A stretch of DNA of 64,000 nt from a virus: positions 1 to 64,000 of IMG/VR virus record IMGVR_UViG_3300028490_000007; one strand, written 5' to 3'. This document shows positions 1-7,692 of the stretch, one piece after another (within the stretch, counting starts at the first letter, position 1; every line of letters starts with the position of its first letter). The notes beneath the pieces were generated by a model, which saw nothing but the letters and a program-made list of their open reading frames with translations, made no database searches and had not been told where the DNA came from. The translations under genes were made by a program, and so were the position numbers.

Positions 1-75
1 ACCATCTGATAATTCTTTGTCTAAGATTAGTGCGTTTGGAACTTGAGTAAAGTTACCATGCAATCTTGTTTTCAT
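1..75 (-). CDS. N-terminal fragment of a winged-helix/replication-initiator-like protein (cut by window edge)
   Basis: Only the first 25 codons are visible and the gene runs off the left edge. It starts with ATG after a clear ribosome site (AAGGAGAGATAA). The segment FTQVPNALILDKELSDG matches the way many phage and plasmid winged-helix proteins of the DnaD/RepA type begin (F-T-x-V-P-N, then l-D-k-x-L-S). The family link is inferred from this short motif only. It lies 10 nt downstream of the exonuclease gene, so it is probably in the same operon. Confidence 0.5.
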   Translation of the reverse strand, partial: MKTRLHGNFTQVPNALILDKELSDG

Positions 76-85
76 TTATCTCTCC

Positions 86-1240
86 TTAGTCTTTCACCTC
101 CGTAATCATTACTGATAACGCAGTCATTTTTGTTGTCATGTGCTTCTCATCAACAATCCAAGCATCCTTCTCATCCGGGTCACTCATAAATCTAGCTAAG
201 TTCTTCACACTTACATCAACGAAGTTACCATCTCTTTTTGCTAGAGTAAGTTTCTCTGCATCAGTAAAGGCTGTTGGGTCAATGATATCTTTCTTATTAC
301 CACCTTTTAAAGTGATAGCATAACCAGGTGCTTTAGCTTTTTTCGCCCCTAAGTTTAGCATAAGCTTCTTAACGTCATCTTTCATAGCTTTCATGTTCTT
401 CTCTTGTATTGCCCACTTCTTTACGGTGTCAACGTCTCTCGCCATATCAGGTGACAATTCAATAGTTTCGCCTGAACCAAGACAGTTATGTGCAAACTTA
501 CATATTGAACATAAGTTACCGACACGACGGTTCACGTCATTAATTGAAAACTCCATCATGTCTTTTTCTTTGTTTACAAACTGAATGTAGTCTTCAATAA
601 CACTGACGAAACTGAGTGCATCATCTTGAGCAATAAGGACTTCTTCTATCTCGAAAGGGATATGGTACTCCTGCTCTCTACCGTCATTGATTTCTATTGC
701 ATACACATAGATATCAATCTCTTCTGGCTTAATACCTTTCTTTTCTGCAATGTATTGTGCTTGCATGTTCGTCTGTCTCACCCAATAGTCATGTGGCTCA
801 GTAGGTATCGCATTTGATGTTTTCAATTCATACAGTATGTACTTTGCACCTTTTCTCTTTGACCTGTTTATGAAAGCCTTCGCTTCTTTTGACTTAATAG
901 TACCTGGGTTTGCCAAGTCTATCAATAGGTCTGGGTGAACTTGAATGAAACTAAACTCTTCTGTTCCGTGGTACTCTCCCTGCTTCTCGTAGAGTACCCC
1001 AAGTTCATCTAGGTTAGCTTCTATAACTCCTTCTGCAATATTACCTTTACGCATACGTATAAACTCTGATAATGTAGGTGGCTGTTCTCCAAAAAGAATT
1101 GGGAATGCAGCTTTCCTTGCACACCCAGATACTGTAGAAGCACCAACCTTTACATCGTGACCATCATACGTCAAACGCTCATGACTTGTTCTTGCCTGCT
1201 CTTGCAGAAAGGCGGTGAGCATTAATTCGCTGAAATTCAT
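86..1240 (-). CDS. Cas4/RecB-like exonuclease (PD-(D/E)XK, Fe-S type)
   Basis: 384 aa. Motifs seen in order: C40 in the N-terminal part, G-N-x-x-E around 66-70, H-P-D at 102-104, E-L-K at 138-140, a Q-rich helix near 157-162, and C244-x2-C247-x5-C253. One N-terminal cysteine plus three C-terminal cysteines around a PD-(D/E)XK core is the arrangement of Cas4/AddB-type nucleases, where the cysteines hold a 4Fe-4S cluster. The likely role is resection of double-stranded DNA ends for phage recombination or replication. Its start overlaps the stop of the upstream putative annealing protein by 4 nt, suggesting a nuclease/annealase pair. No cas1 or CRISPR array is nearby, so an adaptation role is not supported. 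Confidence 0.85.
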   Translation of the reverse strand: MNFSELMLTAFLQEQARTSHERLTYDGHDVKVGASTVSGCARKAAFPILFGEQPPTLSEFIRMRKGNIAEGVIEANLDELGVLYEKQGEYHGTEEFSFIQVHPDLLIDLANPGTIKSKEAKAFINRSKRKGAKYILYELKTSNAIPTEPHDYWVRQTNMQAQYIAEKKGIKPEEIDIYVYAIEINDGREQEYHIPFEIEEVLIAQDDALSFVSVIEDYIQFVNKEKDMMEFSINDVNRRVGNLCSICKFAHNCLGSGETIELSPDMARDVDTVKKWAIQEKNMKAMKDDVKKLMLNLGAKKAKAPGYAITLKGGNKKDIIDPTAFTDAEKLTLAKRDGNFVDVSVKNLARFMSDPDEKDAWIVDEKHMTTKMTALSVMITEVKD

Positions 1241-1821
1241 ACGTCATCCCTTTCGCAAATATACTTGTCTTGCAAAAGCTTAAAACCATAACGCTTAAGT
1301 ACCGTCGCAGACTTTGGCTTAACATCAGACTTTTTAATAATAAAAGTTTTATCTGTTGTTTCAAAGTCAAGTTTCATTCTTCCAAGATTTTGGACTATGG
1401 ATGGCACACGAACCTTACTCGGTGCAGGTACATTTTCTACTACTTGTGGACCTCTGTAGTCTATACCACACTCAAGATCATCCCTGCTAGACATTCCAGC
1501 ATCAAGACCTATACCAAGTGCACCAAGTGCACGTCCTCGGCTTGATGTCTCGCAAAACCTAAACGCATCAATAACTCTATCTTTATTTCCAGACATGTTT
1601 TCTGCTGCTGTTCCGTTCACCATAAAAAACTCTTCACCTTTACTGTTTCTTCCAAGTACCTGTACTTCAAAAACAATATATGAACCATCCTTTGTATGCT
1701 CCCAATAGTGTGATGATTTCATAAACATACCCTTTGGCTGATATTCTTCAACAAAGATTTTGTTTTTCTCTGCCACAGTCATATATTGCTGTAGCTCTTC
1801 AACCGACATTGTGTTACTCAT
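1237..1821 (-). CDS. putative single-strand annealing recombinase (Erf/Sak-like)
   Basis: 194 aa, with a good ribosome site (TAAGGAGAAG). Residues 91-115 contain E-T-S-S-R-G-R-A-L-G-A-L-G-I-G-L-D, then S-S-R-D-D. The pattern 'A-E/T-S-x-G-R-A-L-x-x-L-G-I-G' is common in phage ssDNA-annealing and ssDNA-binding proteins of the Erf/Rad52-like group, and that is the basis of the call. Direct coupling to the Cas4-like exonuclease (4-nt overlap) fits a two-component recombination system. It could instead be a different ssDNA-binding protein with the same local motif; full-length similarity cannot be judged here. Confidence 0.5.
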   Translation of the reverse strand: MSNTMSVEELQQYMTVAEKNKIFVEEYQPKGMFMKSSHYWEHTKDGSYIVFEVQVLGRNSKGEEFFMVNGTAAENMSGNKDRVIDAFRFCETSSRGRALGALGIGLDAGMSSRDDLECGIDYRGPQVVENVPAPSKVRVPSIVQNLGRMKLDFETTDKTFIIKKSDVKPKSATVLKRYGFKLLQDKYICERDDV

Positions 1822-1842
1822 ACCTTCTCCTTATAAGAAAAT

Positions 1843-1866
1843 TTCGTGTAATAGCCTCCACACGAA
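1843..1866 (-). promoter_or_regulatory. hairpin in the leader of the annealase gene
   Basis: Perfect 7-bp inverted repeat TTCGTGT/ACACGAA with a 10-nt loop. On the minus strand the loop contains GGAGG. It lies 22 nt upstream of the 1237-1821 start codon and downstream of the 1911-2390 gene. It could be an RNA processing or stability hairpin, or a weak regulatory site. It has no U-tract, so it is not a classical terminator. Confidence 0.35.
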
Positions 1867-1910
1867 GAGGAAAAATTGTGCTATTCTTGTTACTATCCAA
1901 CTAAGGAAGT

Positions 1911-2390
1911 TCAATTATAGACGACCCATTCAAATGCAGCTTGCTCTGCATTAACTATTAAGCAGGGGTTATCTTCATCATCTAAGTCATAATCATATAC
2001 GATATCAGATGCATCACACCCAATAATCTTCTTAAACTCTTCATCTGAAATGTCAATATCACATCCAATCGAGTCATCATATTCACTGAGTGCAAACATG
2101 CCATCAAGACACACTGTTCTATACTCAGTTTCTTCTTTGTTTATTTTAAAATCAGATAGTACATGTCTTAGTGCAACACCTACATTTCTCATTACTCCTC
2201 CATTAAACTCAAGCAAGAGCCCACCTCTATCCACAGGATATCCGACATCCTCACCATCAGACTGCCACATGCTTGTATTTTCTGCATCTGTTACGATCCA
2301 TTCATTACTCACAAGCCAATCAAATGCCTTCTTCTTTTCTTCTACGGTAACAAATTTTATATTACCATAGACCTCTACATATGTACTCAT
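1911..2390 (-). CDS. hypothetical acidic protein
   Basis: 159 aa, not recognised. It has no obvious signal peptide or membrane segment. The central and C-terminal parts are rich in D/E (for example D-D-S-I-G-C-D-I-D and Y-D-Y-D-L-D-D-E-D). The ribosome site is GGGAG. The ATG follows the stop of the upstream -1 frameshift extension by a single base, so translation may be coupled to frameshifting. Confidence 0.7.
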   Translation of the reverse strand: MSTYVEVYGNIKFVTVEEKKKAFDWLVSNEWIVTDAENTSMWQSDGEDVGYPVDRGGLLLEFNGGVMRNVGVALRHVLSDFKINKEETEYRTVCLDGMFALSEYDDSIGCDIDISDEEFKKIIGCDASDIVYDYDLDDEDNPCLIVNAEQAAFEWVVYN

Positions 2391-2391
2391 T

Positions 2392-2555
2392 TTATCTCCC
2401 TAGATATTTTTTGCTATCAACCATGTTTACGATAGGTGACAACTTGAATAGTTCGTCAGCTCTAATAAATAAACTCTCAGAAGGACCGTCTAAACTCAGC
2501 TCTTTTTCAAGAAGAGCAAATCGCTTAAGGTACTCTGGTATTGACAGCTTTTTTA
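2392..2555 (-). CDS. -1 frameshift extension of the 2553-2846 gene
   Basis: After slippage on G_GGA_AAC the -1 frame stays open for 54 codons, beginning L-K-K-L-S-I-P-E-Y-L and ending K-K-Y-L-G-R at the TAA 2392-2394. It has no start codon of its own near its beginning. It fills exactly the otherwise unexplained gap between the zero-frame stop and the next gene's ATG. The composition is protein-like (an amphipathic helix such as E-Y-L-K-R-F-A-L-L-E-K-E-L). The fusion protein would be about 151 aa. This is an inference from sequence; no expression data are available. Confidence 0.65.
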
Positions 2556-2846
2556 GTTTCCCGATTTACCCACAAAGGTAACTCGAATTTTAGCTTTACT
2601 TTTTAGATATTTATGTACCCATTGAGTAATACTCATATCAATTAGGTCCTCTTCTGGTATTGTGAATTCAAAAACCTCACCTGCACTATATACTGCTTTT
2701 TTACCGTCAAATGAAATGATACTACTTTGTTCTACTGTAGTTCCAACTTTGTCTGACAATACCTCCGCTAGAGTACCATTCATAAGTAGCTCAGGCTTGA
2801 TTGTAGCTGTCTTATTTTTCCCTTTTTCTACTTTAACTTTCATCAT
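2553..2846 (-). CDS. small protein with a programmed -1 frameshift site at its stop codon (zero-frame product)
   Basis: 97 aa; function not recognised. The start ATG overlaps the TGA of the upstream gene and follows AAGGAG. The protein is basic at both ends, with a predicted beta-rich middle. Its last codons are TCG GGA AAC TAA, so the heptamer G_GGA_AAC sits directly before the stop in the correct phase for -1 slippage (see the separate extension entry). The organisation resembles lambda G/GT-type tail chaperones, but the neighbours are early-type genes and no tape measure is nearby, so the role is unknown. Confidence 0.8.
   Translation of the reverse strand: MMKVKVEKGKNKTATIKPELLMNGTLAEVLSDKVGTTVEQSSIISFDGKKAVYSAGEVFEFTIPEEDLIDMSITQWVHKYLKSKAKIRVTFVGKSGN
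2556..2562 (-). promoter_or_regulatory. -1 ribosomal slippery heptamer GGGAAAC
   Basis: Read on the minus strand and in the phase of the 97-aa protein, the heptamer is G GGA AAC, a canonical X_XXY_YYZ site, followed at once by the zero-frame TAA. No strong pseudoknot or hairpin is obvious within the usual 5-9 nt spacing; only weak stems are seen (AGC-gattt-GCT further downstream). The stop codon in the next position may itself promote slippage. Confidence 0.65.
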
Positions 2847-3295
2847 TTTGCTCTCCTTGGAAATTCAAATCCTCTACATCCTTTGATGCGTTGCTGTCGT
2901 GTTGTCATAGGCTCACCCTTGCTATCAGTAACAACTTTATCATACCCATCACGCAACGTCTTTGTTACATGTTCATGTTGAATGTTGATAGGGTAGACAA
3001 AATCTGACCTGTGCTTGTAATCTTTGTCTAAAGCTAATGCCTCTGCAACCTTTTGACTTACGATATAAATCTTACTGTCATCGTGTTCTGGTATCTCTCC
3101 GTATACTTCCTCCTTTATTGCAAATATATTACAGTCCATTACAGACCCCTGTAGTAGTGATGATTTCTGAACCCTAAGTAGATCCTTCCCTCTTGCCGGA
3201 CCTGCACTAAAACCAGATGCCAAGTCCTCCATGTTGTGAGGAGTGAGGTTTATAAGCTCCACTGCTCCACTCACTATGTCTTTTAAATTTAACAA
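2843..3295 (-). CDS. conserved phage hypothetical protein (N-L-T-P-H family)
   Basis: 150 aa. It contains the landmarks I-N-L-T-P-H near residue 16, V-Y-G-E-I-P near 64-70, and Y-I-V-S-Q-K-V-A followed by a C-terminal G-C-R-G-F-E-F. This order (N-L-T-P-H, Y-G-E-V-x-x-L/I-P, Y-I-V-S) recurs in a widespread phage family of unknown function. The start appears to be TTG, positioned 6-7 nt after AAGGAA; the only nearby ATG is out of frame and closes immediately. Its stop overlaps the next gene's ATG. Confidence 0.7.
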   Translation of the reverse strand: MLNLKDIVSGAVELINLTPHNMEDLASGFSAGPARGKDLLRVQKSSLLQGSVMDCNIFAIKEEVYGEIPEHDDSKIYIVSQKVAEALALDKDYKHRSDFVYPINIQHEHVTKTLRDGYDKVVTDSKGEPMTTRQQRIKGCRGFEFPRRAK

Positions 3296-3296
3296 A

Positions 3297-3833
3297 TCAT
3301 TTCCTTTTTGCTTCTAGGTTAACAGTGTCTATAGCACTGAGTATATGTTTCGTCTCAAAGGTACGCCATAGGCTAATACAGAATACACGCCACTTACCTT
3401 TGCCCCATTCGTATTCACGGCTCTTTCCGTATTTCTCACCCTCTTCTCTTGATAGGAATACAGAGTCTGTATGCCAGTAGGTAAATGTGTTACCGTCATT
3501 TTCTGCAAGCTCAAACATTTCCTCTGTGACTTCATCTTCATCGATGTTGTTTTCACAGTAGTCACGGATCACTTCTGGATACCATGTTCTCTCTATTTGA
3601 AATAGCCAAATAGGTTCAGACGTACCTTCTGCTCCACGAGGGCCATTCCCTTTACCTATGTGTGCTAGGCACTTCATATCAGGAACATCTACTGGATGAA
3701 CACGTTCTAGTCTGTCAAGCAAGGAACACACATCATTATTGTTTCTTGAGTCATCAGTCTCACTAAACATATGGTTTTCAAGAACTGATTTAATTTCAAG
3801 AAAAAATTCTCCCGGTATAATTACGCTTCTCAT
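3297..3833 (-). CDS. hypothetical protein
   Basis: 178 aa; function not recognised. It has a moderate ribosome site (AAGGATAAAA). The C-terminal half contains F-L-S-R-E-E-G-E-K-Y-G-K-S-R-E-Y-x-W-G-K-G-x-W-R-V-F-C-I, a motif I associate with a small-protein domain seen in other phages, with no known activity. Its TGA lies 1 nt before the TTG start of the next gene. Confidence 0.7.
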   Translation of the reverse strand: MRSVIIPGEFFLEIKSVLENHMFSETDDSRNNNDVCSLLDRLERVHPVDVPDMKCLAHIGKGNGPRGAEGTSEPIWLFQIERTWYPEVIRDYCENNIDEDEVTEEMFELAENDGNTFTYWHTDSVFLSREEGEKYGKSREYEWGKGKWRVFCISLWRTFETKHILSAIDTVNLEAKRK

Positions 3834-3842
3834 TTTTATCCT

Positions 3843-4766
3843 TTATATTTTAACTACAGTTAATTTTGTATCTGTTGAAGAGAAATCAAACCCGTATTTT
3901 GTAGGGGCTTTTCCTTCTGCTATGTCTTTATATGTAACAATGTAATCTTTATTGTCTTGACTGTATACAGTTAACACCACTGCATCACCAGTTGCTTTAA
4001 ACGCCTTCATGATTGAATACGGACGTGTTAGTGTGAAATTGAAGTCAAGACGTCTCTTTCTTGTTTCATTTAAAATATCTTCCCACTCCTCAAAGAACTG
4101 TCTAACTTTTGCATCTATAGTTTTAGGGAATGTAGCCCTAGATATAGGTGCAAGTCTTGGGTCTATATATGTTTCGCCTATATCTTCCAAAGACATATTA
4201 AGCATGGTTTCACGCTTCTTTTCATACTCATACTTATCCGTAATTGATGACCATAAACCTTTCGCTTCACGAGATATCCTATTGACAAGTTCTTCTTTTG
4301 TCATTCCATATATCTCACGGTCAGTAAACTCAAGTCTGATGTTTTCAAAAGTGGTCTCTCTCATTTCTTTTGACCACGCTCCTGTATCATTTGCATATAT
4401 ATTTATGTATATTGTCTCGTACGGCATTCTAATTATAGCCCTACTAGCATCTATATATGCAGAGATTTCGGGTGTATGATATCTCCGCAACGACAACTGT
4501 CTATGCCCTGAGCCATTAGATTTCACATCACTCTCGTAGAACAGCTCCATGCATTTAGGCAGGAGCTTCTCTAGCTCACTAGCCATAACATCTGAGTAAG
4601 AGTAAGAACTTGTACCAAACCGAAGCTTGTTGTGCTCTCTACCACATCCACCACAGAATTTAAACACCTCTCCACTCTTAAAAGATACCGTCTCTCCACA
4701 CCCACACTTCTCACTACATTCACTGTCTACCGTATATTTACCTGGTTCTTTTTTTGGAAATTTCAT
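3843..4766 (-). CDS. hypothetical protein with N-terminal zinc ribbon
   Basis: 307 aa. The first 45 residues carry C-x3-C-x-C-G and C-G-G-C-G cysteine pairs, which would form a zinc ribbon. The remaining 260 residues are mixed alpha/beta with many charged residues and no motif I recognise. There are no membrane segments. A nucleic-acid or protein-binding role is possible from the ribbon alone, but this is not established. Confidence 0.7.
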   Translation of the reverse strand: MKFPKKEPGKYTVDSECSEKCGCGETVSFKSGEVFKFCGGCGREHNKLRFGTSSYSYSDVMASELEKLLPKCMELFYESDVKSNGSGHRQLSLRRYHTPEISAYIDASRAIIRMPYETIYINIYANDTGAWSKEMRETTFENIRLEFTDREIYGMTKEELVNRISREAKGLWSSITDKYEYEKKRETMLNMSLEDIGETYIDPRLAPISRATFPKTIDAKVRQFFEEWEDILNETRKRRLDFNFTLTRPYSIMKAFKATGDAVVLTVYSQDNKDYIVTYKDIAEGKAPTKYGFDFSSTDTKLTVVKI

Positions 4767-4769
4767 TTA

Positions 4770-5270
4770 CTATCCTATCCCAAGATTTTTCTTGGCTTCA
4801 TCTTCCGTCCATCCTAAAAACTTCCACACACCATTATACATGGCATACATCTTATCGCTTCCAAGACACACAACTCTCTTTTCGTGTTTGTTTATAGATA
4901 GCCTATTTAGTATCTCATCAATACTATTTGTAACAGAAGGCTTATCTTCATCGTCATCTAAATCTGTAATAAGCAGTGTTCTTTCATCCCATGAGTCGAG
5001 AACAAAGCTTGCTATTTTTCTCTTGAATTTTTCGTCTAGCATAAATAGATCACCTACGTAATCTTCTTGTCCGGTAGCATAGTGATTGTGCATACACACA
5101 GGCCCGTATCCTGCATCAACAGACCTTGGGTCACTCAGACCTTTTCCACACACACTACACTTTGCTACTGCTGCTTTTCTTTTCTTTTTTATTTTAGGCT
5201 CAGGGACATCAGGTAGTTCCACTTCAAACAATACTCCCTGCCTAGTATCTTCTTCATTATCTTTTTTCAT
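4770..5270 (-). CDS. DUF6011-like zinc-finger protein
   Basis: 166 aa from the chosen ATG. It has a C-S-V-C-G-K-x-L-S-D-P-R-S-V-x-x-G-Y-G-P-V-C segment near residues 37-60, which matches the small C-x2-C ... G-P-x-C domain (DUF6011) found in many phage proteins. An in-frame GTG 9 nt upstream is an alternative start. Neither has a strong ribosome site, and the gene overlaps the end of the upstream 49-aa gene by 14 nt, so it is probably translationally coupled. Function is unknown. Confidence 0.65.
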   Translation of the reverse strand: MKKDNEEDTRQGVLFEVELPDVPEPKIKKKRKAAVAKCSVCGKGLSDPRSVDAGYGPVCMHNHYATGQEDYVGDLFMLDEKFKRKIASFVLDSWDERTLLITDLDDDEDKPSVTNSIDEILNRLSINKHEKRVVCLGSDKMYAMYNGVWKFLGWTEDEAKKNLGIG

Positions 5271-5406
5271 TAGGAACACACTTTGCTATTGTGTTGTTGT
5301 TCTCAAAAGTTACCTCATAGTGCTCACCATTTGCACATATTGTCTGCACATAATGGTATTGTCCATACACTGAAACTGCTATCAACGCTATTAAAAAAAT
5401 CTTCAT
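5257..5406 (-). CDS. small secreted or membrane-anchored peptide
   Basis: 49 aa. It has a strong ribosome site (GGAGGAATAG) directly before ATG. It begins M-K-I-F-L-I-A-L-I-A-V-S-V-Y-G, a short positively charged and then hydrophobic signal-like segment. The mature part has two cysteines, 20 residues apart (C24, C43), which could form a disulfide in the periplasm. The stop overlaps the following gene. The role is unknown; small exported peptides next to early genes are sometimes exclusion or host-takeover factors, but that is only a possibility. Confidence 0.65.
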   Translation of the reverse strand: MKIFLIALIAVSVYGQYHYVQTICANGEHYEVTFENNNTIAKCVPNEKR

Positions 5407-5859
5407 CTATTCCTCCGGTTCTCTTTCATATACTAACTTCATGGAGTCGTCTTGCTGTAGACTCCAAAACTCATTGTCTGCCTCAACACCACCTGTGTCA
5501 AAGTTAATTATCCCTACGTCTGCTTCAAACTCACCTACTTTATATTGACTGGCAAATACATACTTTGGCGTTCCCTTCTCTATAATAATAGCAATGCGTG
5601 GCTTACTGTCATCAAACTCACGTGCAACCCATTCTGGGGACTGTCCTTCTTCCCACTCAACAGTTTCACTATAAGCATCAATCTTTTCCGTATCGATAAC
5701 TCTTGTCTGGATACACTCATATTTATTGAAAGCAGAACCATCTTCACTGATAGCTGCAATAACCTTTTTGATAGCATCCTCTTTTGACTCAGCCTCAACT
5801 TTAGCTGTATATTGAATTGTCGCCTCTTCTACTGTGTCTACATCTACTTCATATTTCAT
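5407..5859 (-). CDS. hypothetical protein
   Basis: 150 aa from the ATG placed 4-5 nt after AAGGAGAA; longer in-frame starts lack a ribosome site. The N-terminal half reads as an amphipathic strand-helix pair (T-V-E-E-A-T-I-Q-Y-T-A-K-V-E-A-x-S-K-E-D-A). The protein is acidic throughout, with no recognised domain. Its start overlaps the upstream stop by 4 nt (ATGA). Confidence 0.7.
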   Translation of the reverse strand: MKYEVDVDTVEEATIQYTAKVEAESKEDAIKKVIAAISEDGSAFNKYECIQTRVIDTEKIDAYSETVEWEEGQSPEWVAREFDDSKPRIAIIIEKGTPKYVFASQYKVGEFEADVGIINFDTGGVEADNEFWSLQQDDSMKLVYEREPEE

Positions 5860-6182
5860 GAACATTCTCCTTTTACTACGCAAATTGACGCATCTAAACA
5901 CGCACCTAATGTTTCACCCAGCGATCTATTTGACTCCTCTACTCTGGCACTAAGATCCTCAGATGCAATTCTTCCACTAGCCTTAGATGCATTAAGCATC
6001 ACCCCTGAAGAACTAGATATGTTATCAGCCAGTTCAAAATTACCAACCATGTTTAGTGCTCTAGCTAAGTCTCTTAGATATGCAGCTTCAACCCTTAGTA
6101 TTTGCTCCATCTCAACTCTTTGAGTATGTAGATCTTTACTTGTGTCCAAAAAATCTCTATCTTCTTCTAATGTGCTTCTCAT
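5856..6182 (-). CDS. hypothetical helical protein
   Basis: 108 aa, almost entirely predicted helix, with heptad-like spacing of L and A. The ribosome site is AAGGGGAAAC. It shares a general style (small, Ala/Ser-rich, helical) with the 7122-7691 product, but no clear homology can be shown by eye. It overlaps genes on both sides, consistent with an operon. Confidence 0.65.
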   Translation of the reverse strand: MRSTLEEDRDFLDTSKDLHTQRVEMEQILRVEAAYLRDLARALNMVGNFELADNISSSSGVMLNASKASGRIASEDLSARVEESNRSLGETLGACLDASICVVKGECS

Positions 6183-6345
6183 TTGTTTCCCCTTTAATTA
6201 ATACTTCAAGTGTATCTATCTTGCATGAGGTGTCACTCATAGCAAATACAACCTCTGTTTTGGTTCGCTCTTTAGGTACAGTCTTGACCATGTCCAATAA
6301 CTCACCTATAGTCTTTTCTGTGTTTTTAATGTCTTTAACTTTCAT
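6157..6345 (-). CDS. hypothetical small protein
   Basis: 62 aa. It overlaps the downstream gene by 26 nt and the upstream gene by 11 nt, so translation is probably coupled; its own ribosome site is weak (AAAGAAAAAAG). Charged, with no recognised motif. Confidence 0.55.
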   Translation of the reverse strand: MKVKDIKNTEKTIGELLDMVKTVPKERTKTEVVFAMSDTSCKIDTLEVLIKGETNEKHIRRR

Positions 6346-6646
6346 CTTTTTTCTTTGGTTCAGCCATTATATAATCCAAGCGTATCTTCATTGTTCTGTT
6401 CAGATCATCAGTTAATGCAGCTATGGTATCATCAGATAGTCCATCTTGAATTAACACAGGCTCGACCAATTCTTTTCCTGTCAAGTTAGTAATTTGGACA
6501 ATGACTCCACTCGCCATATATCTATCTTGAGTAAGCTTTTTTACATCACGAATGGCACTATAAATAGACATCACATCTTGTGCTTTGAACATTCTAACCT
6601 CTGCTCTTAACGCTTTAATCTCTTCTATCATTTCTCTCTCATCCAT
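6335..6646 (-). CDS. hypothetical small protein
   Basis: 103 aa. It starts M-D-E-R-E-M-I-E-E-I-K-A-L-R-A-E-V, a likely N-terminal coiled coil, followed by a mixed segment ending in P-K-K-K-D-E-S. The function is not recognised. The gene fits the spacing of the operon. Confidence 0.6.
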   Translation of the reverse strand: MDEREMIEEIKALRAEVRMFKAQDVMSIYSAIRDVKKLTQDRYMASGVIVQITNLTGKELVEPVLIQDGLSDDTIAALTDDLNRTMKIRLDYIMAEPKKKDES

Positions 6647-6655
6647 AATTGACTC

Positions 6656-6853
6656 CTACTTTCTTATTTTAAAATTATCTGGGCCATTTCCAAAATGGTC
6701 ATTGATGTTGTCCAGCTTCTCTTGTATATCTCCCACATGACAAGACATGCCAATAAGGTTTATCAAAGCCGAGGTTTCACTCTTTTTGAAGTAACCTCTT
6801 TCTACTGCATTAAATATTTTAAGCTTGTCTTTCATTGAAATCGAACCTGCCAT
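6656..6853 (-). CDS. hypothetical small protein
   Basis: 65 aa, basic and mostly helical, with one cysteine. Its start overlaps the stop of the upstream gene by a single base (TAATG), which supports it being real. No function can be assigned. Confidence 0.6.
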   Translation of the reverse strand: MAGSISMKDKLKIFNAVERGYFKKSETSALINLIGMSCHVGDIQEKLDNINDHFGNGPDNFKIRK

Positions 6854-7122
6854 TACAGCTCCTTTAGTATCGTATTACAGAACAATTCAAGTTCTTTCTT
6901 TATGTATTTGATAGCCGTGTCTGTCTTCTTGAACCCCATTATTCTTGAGTCCAAAGGAAGAACATCAACATCTTCAAAGAATGATGAGATGTATATCATC
7001 TTGCCATTACCTATATCTTCAGCGGTAAATTGAAAAGCAACACCTCCAATATGTAACACCGGAGCACAGCATCTTCCGCTGTTCTGTATTGCCTCAACTT
7101 CTAATATTGTCATGTTCTCCAT
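6853..7122 (-). CDS. hypothetical small protein
   Basis: 89 aa. It has a C-C pair at residues 18-19 and a C-terminal helix rich in lysine and leucine. The start overlaps the upstream stop by 1 nt. Not recognised. Confidence 0.6.
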   Translation of the reverse strand: MENMTILEVEAIQNSGRCCAPVLHIGGVAFQFTAEDIGNGKMIYISSFFEDVDVLPLDSRIMGFKKTDTAIKYIKKELELFCNTILKEL

Positions 7123-7691
7123 TACAGTCCTTTTTCTGCTTCTCTAGCAGTATTGTCAAACTTCTCCCATCTCGAAGATGGAAGATTGTCCCATGACTTA
7201 TCAAGAGCCATGCGACGGTCAACAACAAGTCTAGCTCTCCACAGAAGCCTACGTGCTAGTCCAATATCATCTAGTGCTAGACTTAGGATTTTTAGACATA
7301 GACTTGCTGCTTCATCAACAGCCGTAATAAATACGTCCAGTCCTTTTTCTCCATCATAGTAATACTCCATATCCAAAACACCGTCAGCAACACCCAGCAT
7401 CTTGTCTACAGAACTCATCAGCTCCAGGTGCATGTCAATTATTGACTTGTGTGGAACGATTAAAAATCCTGCTTCTGCAAGAACAATACTTGCTGTCTCA
7501 GAAAACTTATCTACGTTTGTAGTATCTCTGCACATAACTCTTGCTGCTTGTATGTGCTCCCTTGCATGTCTTACACTAAATGAAGACTCTGCTACTGTTT
7601 GTCCTTTAGCGATTTCCTCAACATGCATATTCATTGCTGACGACGCACTTATTAGCTCACTACCTATGCTATAATTCATTGGCTCTGACAT
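7122..7691 (-). CDS. hypothetical helical protein
   Basis: 189 aa, Ala/Ser/Met-rich, predicted largely helical (for example S-S-F-S-V-R-H-A-R-E-H-I-Q-A-A-R-V-M). It begins 1 nt downstream of the previous stop and has AAAGGGGAT upstream. There is no signal peptide, no transmembrane segment and no motif I recognise. Confidence 0.65.
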   Translation of the reverse strand: MSEPMNYSIGSELISASSAMNMHVEEIAKGQTVAESSFSVRHAREHIQAARVMCRDTTNVDKFSETASIVLAEAGFLIVPHKSIIDMHLELMSSVDKMLGVADGVLDMEYYYDGEKGLDVFITAVDEAASLCLKILSLALDDIGLARRLLWRARLVVDRRMALDKSWDNLPSSRWEKFDNTAREAEKGL

Positions 7692-7692
7692 T

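Noticed and set aside
86-1240. CRISPR adaptation module because of the Cas4-like gene
   Set aside because: No cas1, cas2 or repeat-spacer array occurs anywhere in the window; the neighbour is an annealase-like gene.
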